A DNA stretch of 64,000 bases from Tamarix chinensis (taxonomy: Eukaryota > Streptophyta > Magnoliopsida > Caryophyllales > Tamaricaceae), in the NCBI GenBank assembly GCA_030549775.1, contig CM060180.1, positions 32,461,090 to 32,525,089 of the forward strand, written 5' to 3'. A program made the position numbers and the translations under genes. This document shows positions 1 to 12,953 of this stretch, piece after piece (the first letter of the stretch is position 1; each line of letters opens with the position of its first letter). The notes beneath the pieces were generated by a model. It was not told where the DNA came from, did no database searches, and was given only the letters and a program-made list of their open reading frames with translations.

Positions 1-3000
1 AACTGTATAGAGATAGTTTTTATCAATATATTTTTTTTGTAATTATAAAATTGCTAAAAAAAATTTGGATATTAATTTTTCTAGATTTCAATATATTTAT
101 ATTAATTTTTTAATATTTTTTGACTTATAAATAGTATTCTAATGTGTCAAACCATGTGTTGAATTTGAAAATTGGTACATTTATTATACTATTAATGAAT
201 ATCGATCATTAACTTAGGTTGTACCTTGATACTAGGATGGTTATTACAAAGCTTGACACTAACATTTTGTAAGAAAATATTATAGGTGGAAGTAATGTTG
301 GTCATAAAGTATTATTGTTAGGATTTTTATTAACGTTGTCTAGTCTGAAATTGTCTTTTTGATTAAATTAAACATAGTTCCCATTGAAAGTATCATATGC
401 AATGACAATCAACAAAGGTTAAGGTAAGTCCCTCAATAAGGTTAGTCTTTTTTGAATATGAAAAGTATTTAATTATGATCAATTATTTGTTGTCATTTCT
501 TGAATCACAAATCATAGAGATTTGAAAATTAATTTAACAAAGAGTGACATATTTAAGGAAGTATTTGAAAATACTTGATCAGACTGTTATATTGTTATTC
601 TATAAATATTTCATTTAAATTTGTTAAATTTAGTTTATTATTGTTATCATTTTATTTGATATAAATTTTCATTAAATACTTTAATTACCAAAATATTAAA
701 TATAACTATATTATAAATACCTCCATTTATCACACGAGGAAAAATCTAATATAGAAGTAAAAGGGACAATGGGGTTGCAAGAAGATGATGCCTTGTTTTC
801 ACTCTTTTACCTCTTATTTATTTATTTTGTCACTTTCATCGAATAATTTTCCCCCAAATTAAAAGTCCATCCACCACAGGTATAACAATTTTTTATTATG
901 GTGAAGTAGAAAAAAGAAATTTGAGAGAACATAACATTTATTAGGAAATTAAAACCCCCCCTTATAGATACTTTTACTCTAGTAGGGAAACTTTTAAAAT
1001 CTCATATAGACACAAAATTCGTAAATTTATGAAATGGGTTAAGAATCACTTTTGCACTATAATGTTAGAAATCTATTATGGAAATTTATGAAATAAACGT
1101 ATGATTTTTTTTATTTTACTTATTTATCTCTTTCCTATTTAATAGTTATTTTAAAGCAAGTTTGGTAATAGTTTTAGTGAGAACACAACATTTCAAAATT
1201 TTAATAAATTTATTTTTTAAATATTGACAAATAAATAACAGTAACAAAATTTTCGAACACTGCCATAATACATTGTATATGATATCATTAATTATAATCA
1301 TAACAATAGTTACATGTGTGTTATAGTGGCAGTAGAATACAACAATGACATTATTAAAATCATTGAGCAAGGATAAAAAAAGAGACATAGGTATATGGTA
1401 CTTTCTGTGGCTGACAAGTTATTACGATGCAATACAAACTTAGTGATCTTTGTAAGGACAGTAAAATAGAGGAAGATGAAAATATCTCATTTGAGTTTGG
1501 AGTAATTTGGTTGTCTATTCGAAGCTCCCAAACATGCATAATGCATTTTCTCTTTAAAGTTAAGTTTTGCATAGGAAATATAAAGTTTGAGTTTTTATGG
1601 GTACAATAATAGTTTTAGATGACAATGGAAAAAAGAAAAAAAAAGTGGTAAACAAACGTCGTGTAGTTTACCATTGTCTATACTATAGGTGGAAGTTCAA
1701 AATATAGTTATTTATAACAAAATAGAAAATAAAAAAATTAAGACAAATGGCATGAAGGATTAAATGGTAGCTATAGGCTACAACAATCATTTATTGCCAA
1801 CTATGGATGATGGTTTTAACCCAAAATGATCAACTAATCTTCATCCATTTTTCTTGTGGAAGTATTAGACAACAATTTTGAGTTAAAACTGTTATATGTG
1901 GTTCAATATATATGGTAATTTTCATCTATAACCATCACATAATCCTGTTTCTAAATTTTTAGAATACAAACAATGATTTTAAATTAGAACTGTTGTCTAT
2001 ATCCTATTAAAAAAAGTATTTAGCTGCCTACACCACATAAATAATTTCCTATATAAAAAATATATGCATGCATTCAACTGATATGCAAACAACAATGACA
2101 CGCATCCCAACTTAGAATATTAATTTTGCACCGTATCAATCAACCACTCATGATATCAATCAATTTACACTAAAATTATATTTGTATCAACAAGCCACTT
2201 TACTTTGATATATAAAACAAGAGAATCTCAAAAAACATAGAAATATGCTTACATTTCAACAAGGTATTGATCACATATATAAAAGAAAAGCATCTAAATT
2301 AACTAACTCATAACATTAGGCCTTCTAGTGAGTTCGACCAATGTCTATATTACCATATTCATTTATTATAGGTTTAATAAGAGCTCTACAACGATCACAT
2401 ATACATTATAAAGGAAGATGCCAATATAGATGACAAATATATTCTTTTATCTGTTCTGTTCATCTCTCTCTCTCTCTTTCTCTTACCTTTCTCTCTAGAT
2501 TTTCATCATGATCATCAAATGTTATACATGCATGAAATTATTAAAGAAATAAATAGGCATATACCATTCACAAGTAATATACAATGCCAACAAACATGGC
2601 ATACATCATTCATCTATATAGCTTTAAGACTCCTATAAATATATTCTACTACCATATCATAATGTCCAACTATAATAAAATAATCTTATAAATACATCCC
2701 ACTCCCATGACACTTTATCCATCTATAATACATGGTTATTATAAGTACATTAAACTCTTGTGATCATATTTTAATATTAAAGAACATATTAATTTTATAA
2801 AATTGTAGGTGAACACATATCGTGCTATCAAAGTATCACAAAATTAACTTTAGATCTTAAAACATAAAAACCTCATTTTAAAGGCTAAAATATTAATTTT
2901 TTTCACTTTAGAAGTGAAAAAATCCCCATGGAAAATTTCAAATCATAGATCTAAAAAATACCTTAAATGAAAAAAAAATAATCAACTAAAATGAAAAACT

Positions 3001-4394
3001 GAGTTAAAAGTAATGCCCGTCGAAAGATTGTCAACAAATTACAACAATAATATCTAAACCAAATATATATAAAATGTACCAAGTCTAGTATATATCTAAC
3101 AATGTGCAACAATATACATACATTAAACTAAAAACTACAATAATGATAGTGTGTGAATGTAAGGAGAAATATCAATAATATCAAGGAAACATTTATGAAT
3201 AAAGAAGATGAAAAATTTGCACATGTTAAGGAAATGATTGAGAAAAGATAAGAATAAGAAGGATGATTGATGGTGGTGGCATAGGTGGCTTGTGAATAAT
3301 AATAATAATAATAATGAGGCGGAGGAATCAGCGATGGTGGAAGGTTTAGGGGAAGAATCAGTTCAAGTAGTTGGTCCTTCTATGTGTTTGTATAAATATA
3401 AGGAGTATAAAATGCTTGATATGTTACAAGTGAAGAATGCAAAAAGGAAAAAAAATCTACTAAGGTATAAGTGACAACAAATTTGGAATAAAAAAAACTC
3501 ACGCTAAAGGATAGATTGTGGTTGCACGCTAGAGTTGTCATTTATAGGGTTACTCATGTTATCCTTTATTTGATGATCTCATATGATATCTGAAGTGATT
3601 TGATCCAAAAGGCAAATAATTGATCCCTTTTTATTATTATCAAATGTTGGATCTAGTTAACAAAAAACCAAAGAAACTAGATTTTTGATTAAAAAAATAC
3701 AAATAATATTCAATCCAAAGAAATGCATAATTTTAAATTTTAATAGTTTTATTTTTATCATATGTATATATGTATGTGTGTGTGTATCAAAATTTCATTT
3801 ACTAGGTTTATTATTTGGGACAAAATTTATCTAGTCCAGACCATACCCACACCTAAATTCCGATTGCTTTGTTTTTGTTAATGACGTGATTAATTTATTT
3901 CTAAGAAGTTCAACACTCAACTATCCATGTCTCACTCTCTCCTCATTTATCTCCCATACCTCTAGCCTCCACAATGAAGGATAACGTTGTTGCGCGTCGC
4001 ATGTTCTCCTTTTTTTCAGATGATGACGGTGGTTGATAAGGCACACCATATGCCCTCTTGCTCGTAGGTGATGAGGACGAACGATAAGAGACACCTCATC
4101 TCTTCATATCCTTTGAACTAGTAAATCCCTCTTCTTTGTCCTTGTAATACCTCAATTATTGATCCTTTTAGGATATTTATGATTTCATAATAAAGTTATT
4201 ATTTTTACAAGTTTTGTTACATCCTTTAAAGATTTGAAAACCCTAGTCATGTGTTATAAATGTTTTGTTTTTGCTTCCTTGATCATTCTTGTGGTTTTGC
4301 ATCCCGTGACACTTCTAATATGCTTTTGACTATCTAACTCCTTCTTAATCATTCTAATCGATCCATTTTTGAATTCCTTATATTTTTTTAGTCT
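1..4394. other. AT-rich intergenic stretch, no gene recognised
   Basis: No reading frame here resembles a protein I know, and none is longer than about 80 codons. Visible details are a short (CT)n tract near 2463-2482 and an (AAT)n tract near 3296-3314. Around 1625-2000 there are scattered phrases of the form gacaattttgagttaaaactgtt / gttgtctatatcc that recur near 18095-18480; these resemble subterminal repeats of decayed CACTA-type elements, but no CACTA terminus was found. The rest holds nothing I can name. Confidence 0.5.
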
Positions 4395-4500
4395 CTTATT
4401 GTAACACCCCCAAAATTCACTACTGAAAAATTTTGTTTAATTAAAAGAAAATTAGCGGAAGCAAATTAATAAACCGTGAACTTTGGGAGTATTACCGCCA

Positions 4501-4546
4501 CACTTAGTACCAAACCAGCTCACTCATACGGTTCCGGTACCAAGTG
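4501..4546 (-). other. Conserved LTR hairpin, copy A
   Basis: Read on the minus strand, CACTTGGTAC (4537-4546) pairs with GTACTAAGTG (4501-4510) in 10 of 10 positions, one of them G-T, around a 26-nt loop. The stem ends 101 bp from the LTR 3' terminus. The same structure occurs in the other five units of the family. Confidence 0.65.
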
Positions 4547-4740
4547 CTAAGGCTAAAGGAGTGAAATCAAAATTTCCAAGAAACTTAAGCATAAATTAAC
4601 TAGAGTAGCGCGGTAAATGATTTATCAGAGTAAAATCCACCAGTGGTGGTTACAAATGACAATATATTGAGTTTATAAATTTTAAAGAGGCAAATTAAAA
4701 ACTTAACAAGTCCGGATAGTTCCTTACGCTCATTCCCGAG

Positions 4741-4843
4741 ACCCACTTGAAAGCATCGAACATGACCTGCAAGGGGCACTGCCCATTGAATAGGCAGGGG
4801 CCCCACGAAGGGAACCCTTCGATACTGCGTTACTGAGTAACCC
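4741..4843 (-). other. Conserved LTR block II, copy A
   Basis: On the minus strand the block runs from GGGTTACTCAGTAACG through the palindromic GAAGGGTTCCCTTCGTGG and TGCCTATTCAATGGGCA to CCCCTTGCAGGT. The same order of words is found in C-outer, C-inner and F, and in worn form in E. TTGCAGGT resembles a plant 3' splice site, but I infer no transcript from that alone. Confidence 0.55.
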
Positions 4844-5129
4844 TTTCAAAACGCGCTTAAAGACAGGCACGCAATGACACACATGATATACTAGGATAAC
4901 CGTACATAACGACATATGTAACTATAACAATCAGATCCATACATTCACGTATTCAACATGTCAATCAAATATTAATGGTGTATACATGACATTCATCTTT
5001 GTCCAATCACATACTTAATAAGTTAACCGAATATCACTAGGCCATAATGAATAATCGATACTTTAGGGCCTTAAGGCCATTAATCCATCATTAATCAATC
5101 ATCTCAAATTTTATATGTCCATGTGAGTG

Positions 5130-5510
5130 CGGGAACCCCACTATTATAGCCGGTGGACCGGAAATATATACAGGGCAAAACGCTCCTGGCCACTGTTATT
5201 CGCCGGTGGGTCGGTCTCCAGGGCAGAACGCTCCTGGCCACTATTATTCGCCGGTGGACCGGTCTGGCCCCGACTCATAAGGTCTTCCACTATAAGTGAT
5301 TAGTATTTTTCCCATATCTTATTGATTTTACATTTGGTTTGCTGAGCACGGTAACCCCCACTATTATAGCCGGTGGACCGAAAATATACAGGGCAAAACG
5401 CTCCCAACCACTATTGTTCGCCGGTGGCACGGTCTCCAGGGCACCCCGGCTCCTGGCCACTATTATTCGCCGGTGGACCGATCTGGGCCCGGCTCAGCAT
5501 CTTCCTCTTT
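5130..5510 (-). repeat. Two triplets of a CCGGTGGACCG module in unit A
   Basis: CCGGTGGACCG and close variants, each preceded by CACTATTAT(A/T), occur near 5150, 5203, 5251 and again near 5370, 5421, 5470. This is two sets of three, the sets about 220 bp apart, each set followed by a copy of AAGTGATTAGT. Unit E has the same two-by-three arrangement in the opposite orientation. Confidence 0.75.
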
Positions 5511-6399
5511 AAGTGATTAGTGTCTTAAACGTATCTTATTCGGAAGTGTTCCACCCTTGACATGCATGGCTAACTATATCCACCCTTATCCTCCCAAGAG
5601 GGCTCGTCCCATATCTTGAGACTTCTGCACCTCCTAACTCGGTGTTCTCCAAGAACCCTAACTCGGGCCTATGTGGCCCATCCTTCTCTGTCGTACACAT
5701 CCCGACTAATGCAACACCCCACACGTCACGACCCTTAGATCCAATCCTCACTTTCTACCCCACTCATTCTCTTTTACTTATATTATTTTCTTTTTCTTTT
5801 TCTACCTTCTCATATTAGGGTTTCTTCCTAACCCTAGTTGGGTCTCCTACGCACCCTTATACCGTCCCACGTACTATTTTTCGCCCGAAGCTCCCAGACA
5901 CCCAAACGACACTTCTGTTACCTTCCTCACATCCTGAGGTAACTTTCCACACGTAAAGTCTGCCCCCATGCGGACTCTAACCAACCCATGCAAATCCTAG
6001 TTTCTCCTGTACCTACATTAGCCAACTTACTTCCCTTTGGTCATCTTTCTCTCTCATTACTCTTTTTCATGCCTCCATACCCGACTACCACAATAATTAT
6101 CCTAGCATGCATGTCCCTAAGGGCCACATCACATCACATCATAACACATAGCATATCCATATCAGCACATACCAAAAAGAGCACATGAACACACCTTGGT
6201 TCCAAGCCATACCACACATGAGACAATTAAAATAGCAACATATAGGTCTCGACATAAAAATTATACAAGACATTCAAGGCACGTAGGACATATAGCACAC
6301 ATTTGACTTTAGCTACACCCTTACTCGGTTTAGGTTACCGAGCTATCTTTCATATAAATCAGGCCCCTAGACGTCCTTTATAACCGTTACATTTAATAT

Positions 6400-7215
6400 A
6401 TTCCCCATTTAGTTTGTTAGATTATCAATTTACCCATTTCCTTTATTATAATTAACAAATCACCCATTAGTTGGTCAAATTACCAATTTACCCCCGTTCA
6501 TTATCCTAATTACCAAATTACCCCTCTAGTTGGTTAAATTACCAAATTACCCCCTCACATTTGTCATATTTACGATTTTACCCTTCTCCATTATTAAGTA
6601 ATCAAATTACCCTTTAATTATTTAAATTATTATTTTTACCCTTCTCAATTATTATAGTTACCAATTTACTCCTTTCCAATTTCCACTTTTACCCCTTGAT
6701 TTACAAATTACCATTTTACCCCTTCACCTTCAAACTTACCATTTTACCCGCTTAACTTCCAAAAATTACCATATCGCCCTTTTACTTATTAAAACTTCCA
6801 TTTATCCTTAATTATGAAATTACTATCTTACCTCTTTTAATTCTCAAATTACCATTCTGCCCGTTATCCCAAAATTACTATTTTACCCTCTAATTATAAA
6901 ATTACAATCTTACCCTTTTATTACAAAATTACCAATTATCCTTGTTATTACAATTTACCAAATTACCCCTTTCATTACAATTTTACCAAATTGCCCTTTT
7001 ATGATAAAATGTCCATTTTACCCTTTTATTACAAAATTACAACTTTAACCTTTTATTATAAATTACCATTTTTCCCTCTTCTTACAAAATTACAATTTAA
7101 TCACAAATTACTATTTTACCCTTTATTTACAAAATTACTATTTTGCCCCTTTAATTACAAAATTACCAATTTATCCTTCCACTTACAAATTTACCATCTT
7201 ACCCCTTATTACTCC
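6400..7215. repeat. Degenerate array of AAATTACCATTTTACCC
   Basis: More than twenty degenerate copies of the phrase AAATTACCAATTTACCCC, spaced irregularly at about 20-45 bp, fill this part of unit A. On the LTR sense strand this reads GGGGTAAATTGGTAATTT. The same core (GGGG-ATTTTGGTAATTT) is the anchor of the 146-bp repeats in C-inner and F. Confidence 0.7.
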
Positions 7216-7849
7216 ACTTGTATTAAATTATTATTATTACTACATAAAATATTAACTTTAATCCCTCATCTTTGATTCTTATAATTAATGTAACATTATT
7301 AGCATCCATATATATATTCTAGACCATAACCGTGTACAAGATACATTAATAAAATTCACTAAGGCTCACAAAATACTAATCATGCAATAAAGATCACAAT
7401 ACCATGATAAAACATGGATAATACTTAACATTTTCATGAATAACTAACTTCTACCTTAAACAATATCTCCAAACATGGCACATAATATATCATACTTCAT
7501 TTTCATCAACCAACTCAAGAAAACATATATAATATACTAGACAACATATATTAAACATAATACACATAAAAAATTCCTAATGTGCTAACATACGTTAATC
7601 CATATATTTAAGCGGAATTTAACGGTTACCTCGATTCCACGAAAAACAAACCATACCAGTATCCTGGTTTAAGGTTCAAGATTTGATTTATCAAAACCAA
7701 TACCTAAAATAATTCAAGACTCATTATGTTAGAAAAATAAAAACCAAATCATAAGGCTTATAACACTTAATTACTCAAGTAATTAAACTAAAATATTTTT
7801 ATACCTCAAAAATACTAAATAAGTAAATCAAAGAGGGCAGCTGCTCATA

Positions 7850-9075
7850 CTCCCCATGCAGCATGAGCTGCATGCAGAGAAAAATAAAAAGGAGGGGCTC
7901 GAAGGTGGTGGAAGAAGGGGAAATGGGTACTCTTGGGTTGGTTGCTTGGGGCTAGAAAAGGAGGGGTTTCGGGGAGGATTTAGAGCAAGAAAATGGACCA
8001 GAGGTGGAGAGGGGGTGTAGGTGGTTGTCGGGGAAGGGTTAACGGCGGCTAAGGGCGGCGGAGGTGGCGGCAGCAAAGCTGCAAAGGTGGCGGTTGAGGA
8101 GGGAGGTCGAGATGGGGTTGGCGAGGAAGGAAAATGAGGAGGAAAAATGGAGGCTTTAGGAGGATGGTTTCGGCCAAATGAGTATTGGGGGTGGTAGAGG
8201 GGGTTGCAGGGAGCAATAGGGTGGCTCGATTGGCAGCGGAAGCGGCGGGAAGGCGGCAGGACGAGGCGTTGTAGGGCGGTTGCCGAGAAGGGGGGTGAAC
8301 GGGAGAGAAAAGAAGAGAGGAGGAAGGATGGGGCTGCGGGGTGGCTCAACAGGAACTGTGATGGTTCGAGGGTGAGGCAGAGGGTGGCAGGAGGTGGTGC
8401 AAGTGGTGTTTGAGGCGGCGGGAGCGGCGGAGAGGGGCGGAGAAACAGAAACAGGGGGAGAGAAGGGAGGAGAAGAAAGGGAGAAAGGAGAGGCTCGGGA
8501 GCATGGGGGGAGGCTCGAAAAAAATGCAGAAAGGGCAGGGAAGGATGATTAAATAGAAGAGGAAGAGAAGGGGAGGGATAGGGCGGCTCGAGGGGTGTCG
8601 GTAGGGTGGTAGGGGAATGGAGTTGCAGGGAGAGGGAAGGGTTATGGCAATGGCAGGGAGAGGGAGAGGGAGACAGGAATGGGCAGAGAAAACGACGCGG
8701 GGGAGAGAGAGATAGAGAGAGAGAGAGAGACAGGCGAGTCAACGGGGGAGAGGGAGCTGCAGATCCGGCGGCGAAAATCTCGCCGGAGATGAGGGAGGAA
8801 GAAGACGAAGGAAGAAGGAGGGAGTGTCGGGGGGCTGTGTGCGCGAGACGGACCGGCCGAAGAAAAGAAAGAGCCGGCCTGGTCGGGAGAGAAAGAAGAG
8901 AAGGGAGGAGGGCGGCCGGCTCGCACGGGAGAAGAAGAAAAAAAAAAGAGCTGGGCCAGGCCCAAGCGTCGAGGAGGGGGAGAGGGCAGGCCGGCTGGCC
9001 GGCGGCCCAAGGAAGGAAAAAGAAAAAGAAAGAAAAGGGAGAAGAGGGAAAAAGGGAAAAAGGGAAAGGAAAATT
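7850..9075 (-). other. GC-rich polypurine/polypyrimidine tract of unit A
   Basis: This stretch is strongly purine-rich on the plus strand and far richer in GC than its surroundings. It includes an (AG)n run near 8703-8730 and GGGCC/GGCCC words near 8951-8969 and 9000. Long frames run through it on both strands, but they are low-complexity Pro/Ser/Leu or Arg/Gly/Glu sequences caused by composition. GGCCCA/TGGGCC resembles the site II promoter word of plants, so this could be the LTR promoter region; that is inference. Confidence 0.5.
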
Positions 9076-9394
9076 ATTTTAATTAAAATAATTTAATTTA
9101 TAAATAGTAAGGTAAAATATTTTTGGATAATAAGTTTATTTAACAATTTAATTGAAAAATGAGGATTTAAAGGGATAAATTTTAGTAAAATAATAATTTG
9201 AAAAATTATTTAAATAATAAGAGTATGATAAAATAACAAAATATTTATTTTAATTTATTAAAATATTTATACCAACTTTCAAACACTCAAAAATCCATAA
9301 AATAATTAAATAAAAAAATATTTAAAAGCTAATTTATCCAAAATAAAATTTATTTAAAATATAGGGTTTTAAAAATCCGGGGGATTACACTTAT

Positions 9395-10779
9395 CCATGC
9401 TAAAAATGATAAATGGATATTACAATGAGAAAGTACTATTCACGTCTTATTTTACGATTATTCTTGTTTAAAACCCTAAATTAACCTTTTTCTTATCAAA
9501 AAATCAAGAAACTTAGGTATCAACATATTTTTATGTTTCTAAAATAGAAATTAATTAAAAATATTACCTTTCTTTTTTATTTTTATTTTCTGGAATAATC
9601 ATTTATCAAAACTAACCTTACTCTACTTTGATCATATTTAACCTTTGTGAGACCTAATCTAAGCCATTCATTTCTATAAATATCTCATCTAATCCATTTA
9701 TTTAGAATATTGCAATTATATGGTATTACTTTTTCTTGGAACATGGATATCATAAGGAATATTCCTTAAAAATACTTAGTTATTATTTCGTCCTACCTTA
9801 TAAATGTAAGTAATTCCTGCCAAAATAGTCCCCCTCATCTTCTTATCATCATGGCACAAAATTTATTATTCTTCTTGTCTTCCTATTTAGCTTGAGCTTT
9901 ACTCTTCACTGCACCGCCTTGTAAGATTTGGATGCTTGCAAATATTTCATAAAATCACCATAAATCGTTACCCAACCAATCACCTTCTTCCACAAATTTT
10001 ATTTCCCCTATTTTTCTTCCTCTCAAGCACCACATCCATCCCTCCTTATGTATTCCTTAGTGTGGTTTATATGAACTTAATTATCCCCCATCATTGCACA
10101 CCACAACTCATCACACCAATCATCACACAAGTGCTCAAATCATACACAATTCCTTAACATATTTATGTGTTTAATGGGAGTTTGGTGGCCATCAACCCAC
10201 CACCCTCTTCTCTCATTTATCTTTTTTGAACCTCCTTCAACCTATCGTCCTTTCCTTCAAACCATTTACACCATTATTGCAACACCTTAAAAGGTTCACA
10301 ATTTATATTTAGCTCCTTAGTGTTTTTAATTAAACAAAAGGGAGTTGAGTCTTAGTTTTGACGAGGTCTTCCTATTCTATGCTACCCTTTTTCAAGAAGT
10401 CTAAGTGGTCTTCTAATCCTATCTAATGTGTTTTGGTATGTTGTTTGTGGCATGAGGGATTTCCCTCTTTTGTTCCATTTTCTTAACTTATAAGGAAAAT
10501 TAACATTATTTTACAAGTGATCCTTTCTTATGAATTCCTATTTGGAGGAGTGATGTTAGACTGTGCATGGGCTAACTAGTTTTTATGATATTAGAGTAGA
10601 GTTTAACATTTAACACTTCTCTGTTTATGTTTTAACATATTTTTTTTAAAAGAGTTTTATTGCAATATGATTCTTTATTACGTAAGTCTTATATAGGTGT
10701 TGGATTAGGTGTCAACCACATCTAAACCTTGAGGTATGAGGGTACTTCTAACCTTGCCCCTAACACAAATTAGGTAATA
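9395..10779. other. AT-rich spacer, no gene recognised
   Basis: The spacer lies between the target duplications of unit A and unit C-outer. It contains no recognisable coding sequence, no terminal inverted repeats that I could pair and no tandem repeat. Short frames near 9936-10157 look like chance. Confidence 0.5.
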
Positions 10780-10874
10780 GTTATTGTAATACCCTAATTT
10801 TTAAGGCTTGAAAGTTTTATTTAAAGAGTTAATCGCATAAGCTAAAATAATAAAAACATGGGGTGTTATCGCAA

Positions 10875-10919
10875 TACTTGGTATAAGTTTGATTTCCTAT
10901 ATCATTCTCATACCAAGTG
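10875..10919 (-). other. Conserved LTR hairpin, copy C-outer
   Basis: On the minus strand CACTTGGTAT (10910-10919) pairs with ATACCAAGTA (10875-10884) at 9 of 10 positions around a 25-nt loop, 90 bp from the terminus. Compared with A and E both partners of the innermost pair have changed (C-G to T-A). Confidence 0.6.
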
Positions 10920-11280
10920 CTAAGGCTAAAATAGTTACTCTGCTTAAATTAATAACATAATTATAAGAATCATAACAAAGAGAACAAACAAATTGATATC
11001 ATTCTAGATAAAAACAACATTCCAGTTACAAACTCAAAAGTGAGAAAGTACAGAAGGACATAAGAGTTAAAGAACAACTGGACTCAAACATACCAAAATG
11101 GACACCGAATAGTCCTACTCTAAACCCAAAATACCAGCCTTCTATTGAACTCACAAGCTAACTTGCAAAGACCACTACCTATTGAATAGATAGGATTCCA
11201 TGAAAAAGAACCCTTCAGCACAAAGGTACTGAATAATCCAATATACAAAACTACTATTAAAAACCCGCATGGAACACATA

Positions 11281-11463
11281 AAAGGCACCACAACAATACA
11301 TGGTATAATTTCCTTGTAGTATAAATGTTTTAGCCTTGTGATTGATTTAAGGATGGTTGCATAAGTCAGACCTATGTCAATTATGGCGGTAAGCCTTAAT
11401 ATTTTCTTATTTTCTTCCGTTCTAAAATAAAAAAAATTCAGTATTAAAAATCAGGGTGTTATA
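11281..11463 (+). repeat. Inverted partial LTR 3' end inside C-outer
   Basis: The stretch ends AAAAATCAGGGTGTTATA at 11463, like the 3' terminus of a plus-oriented family member, although it sits within a minus-oriented unit. TTAGCCTTGTGATTG (11330-11344) and TTATGGCGGTAA (11381-11392) occupy the places of the hairpin arms; TTGTGATTGA (11336-11345) can pair with TCAATTATGG (11377-11386) if G-T pairs are allowed, 77 bp from the end. No matching target duplication follows. It looks like an inverted duplication or a trapped fragment. Confidence 0.45.
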
Positions 11464-12504
11464 GGTTTGGCCAGAAGGTTGGATGTGTGAGAAAAGATGG
11501 GTGATGAGGGAGGTGGACGTGCTGGAAGATTGCATGAAGGAGTTATTATGCATGTAAGGGGAGTGGTAGGTTTGGACACTAGAGTGGTTGGAGCTATGGG
11601 GTGGACCGATGTAGGAAGGTTGTAGATATGAGGGAAGGTGGTACAAGATGGAGGGAGGCAGTGACAGAGTGCATTGAAGCAAGGGGGAAATAACAACAAC
11701 TTTTTCTGTTTCCTAGGGGTGCAATAGAGGGAGTGGTTGATACTATGTAGAGGGCAATGGATGGGGTTGATGTAGGGGAGGAGAGGGTTGTGGTGGTGGT
11801 TGGAGGAGAAGAAACAAGCCACAACGATGGAAGAGAAGGAGAAGAAGAAGAAGAAGAAGAAGAAGAAAAGATGGGTCAATGATGATGATGGTGATGGTGA
11901 TTGTAACACCCTCAAATTTTGTAACCTTTGCTTTTAGGTGTTTAGTTTTTTTATTCAAAACTAACCATTAAATCTTGGCCTCATTATTTTATTAGTAATC
12001 TTTGACCCGTACCCTAAATAAAATCCTAAGCATCCTCCCCAAATATTCATATCTTTTTCTTCCCTATTAAAACTGTCCTAAACCAAATTATTTTTCCCTG
12101 ATTATTTTCATATTCGATATCTTAACCTAGCCAAATTAAAACTAAAACTAAAATAAAATAAACCTATATTTTTCTTGTACCCTACCTTTTTACTTGCTTA
12201 AAATTACCCTTTGCACACCCTATTATTCTACCCTTGTGTGTCCTACCCCAATCACTCTCCCTATCTCCCTATCCTTCTCAAGCTTTGCCTATACAGCTCA
12301 TCCCTCACTCTCTACTAAATCATACTCCTCCCCATCCATCTACTTCCACACACCTACACCTCCCAACCTTATATGTATAAACATAGGCAACCCCTCTTCT
12401 CCTCCCTTCTCTGCATGCGCACACCTCATCTCCTCTCTTCTCCTTCATGCCCCACTCCCTTCTCTTCTTCTCCTTCTCCTTATTATTATTCCTTCCTTCC
12501 TTCC

Positions 12505-12953
12505 TCTTCTTCTTCTTCTTCTTCTTCTTCTTCTTCTTCTTCTTCTTCTTCTTCTTCTTCTTCTTCTTCTTCTTCTTCTTCTTCTTCTTCTTCTTCTTCT
12601 TCTTCTTCTTCTTCTTCTTCTTCTTCTTCTTCTTCTTCTTCTTCTTCTTCTTCTTCTTCTTCTTCTTCTTCTTTCTTCTTCTTCTTCTTCTTTCTTCTTC
12701 TTCTTCTTCTTCTTTCTTCTTCTTCTTCTTCTTCTTCTTCTTCTTCTTCTTCTTCTTCTTCTTCTTCTTCTTCTTTCTTCTTCTTCTTCTTCTTCTTCTT
12801 CTTCTTCTTCTTCTTCTTCTTCTTCTTCTTCTTCTTTCTTCTTCTTCTTCTTCTTCTTCTTCTTCTTTCTTCTTCTTCTTCTTCTTCTTCTTCTTCTTCT
12901 TCTTCTTCTTCTTCTTCTTCTTCTTCTTCTTCTTCTTCTTCTTCTTCTTCTTC
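12505..12953 (+). repeat. (TTC)n microsatellite, about 450 bp
   Basis: An almost uninterrupted TTC repeat of about 150 units, broken only by single extra T bases (CTTT) near 12671, 12690, 12711, 12772, 12834 and 12865. The intervals of about 20, 22, 61, 62 and 31 bp suggest that blocks containing an interruption were themselves duplicated. It grew inside the pyrimidine tract of C-inner. Confidence 0.95.

Larger units (their letters stand above)
4400..9389 (-). mobile_element. Solo-LTR-like unit A (4990 bp)
   Basis: The unit begins TGTAACACCCCC and ends GGGGGATTACA, that is TG...CA with extended inverted termini. It is flanked by an exact 5-bp duplication, CTTAT at 4395-4399 and 9390-9394. 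TG...CA ends with a 5-bp duplication are the signature of LTR retrotransposon integration; with no second LTR and no gag-pol, a solo LTR is the simplest reading. Orientation is minus, judged by the conserved hairpin (4501-4546) lying near the left end as it lies near the right end of plus-oriented units C-inner, E and F. In LTR order it holds an AT-rich start, a pyrimidine tract (purine-rich on the plus strand, 7850-9075), a TTACCAAATTACCCC array (6400-7215), two triplets of a CACTATTAT..CCGGTGGACCG module (5130-5510), a second conserved block (4741-4843) and the hairpin. A large non-autonomous element with worn LTRs is the alternative. Confidence 0.85.

Noticed and set aside
7828..9096. A 304-codon Pro/Ser-rich frame and overlapping Arg/Gly-rich frames
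   Set aside because: They lie in the GC-rich, strand-asymmetric tract of LTR unit A, overlap on both strands and are low-complexity.
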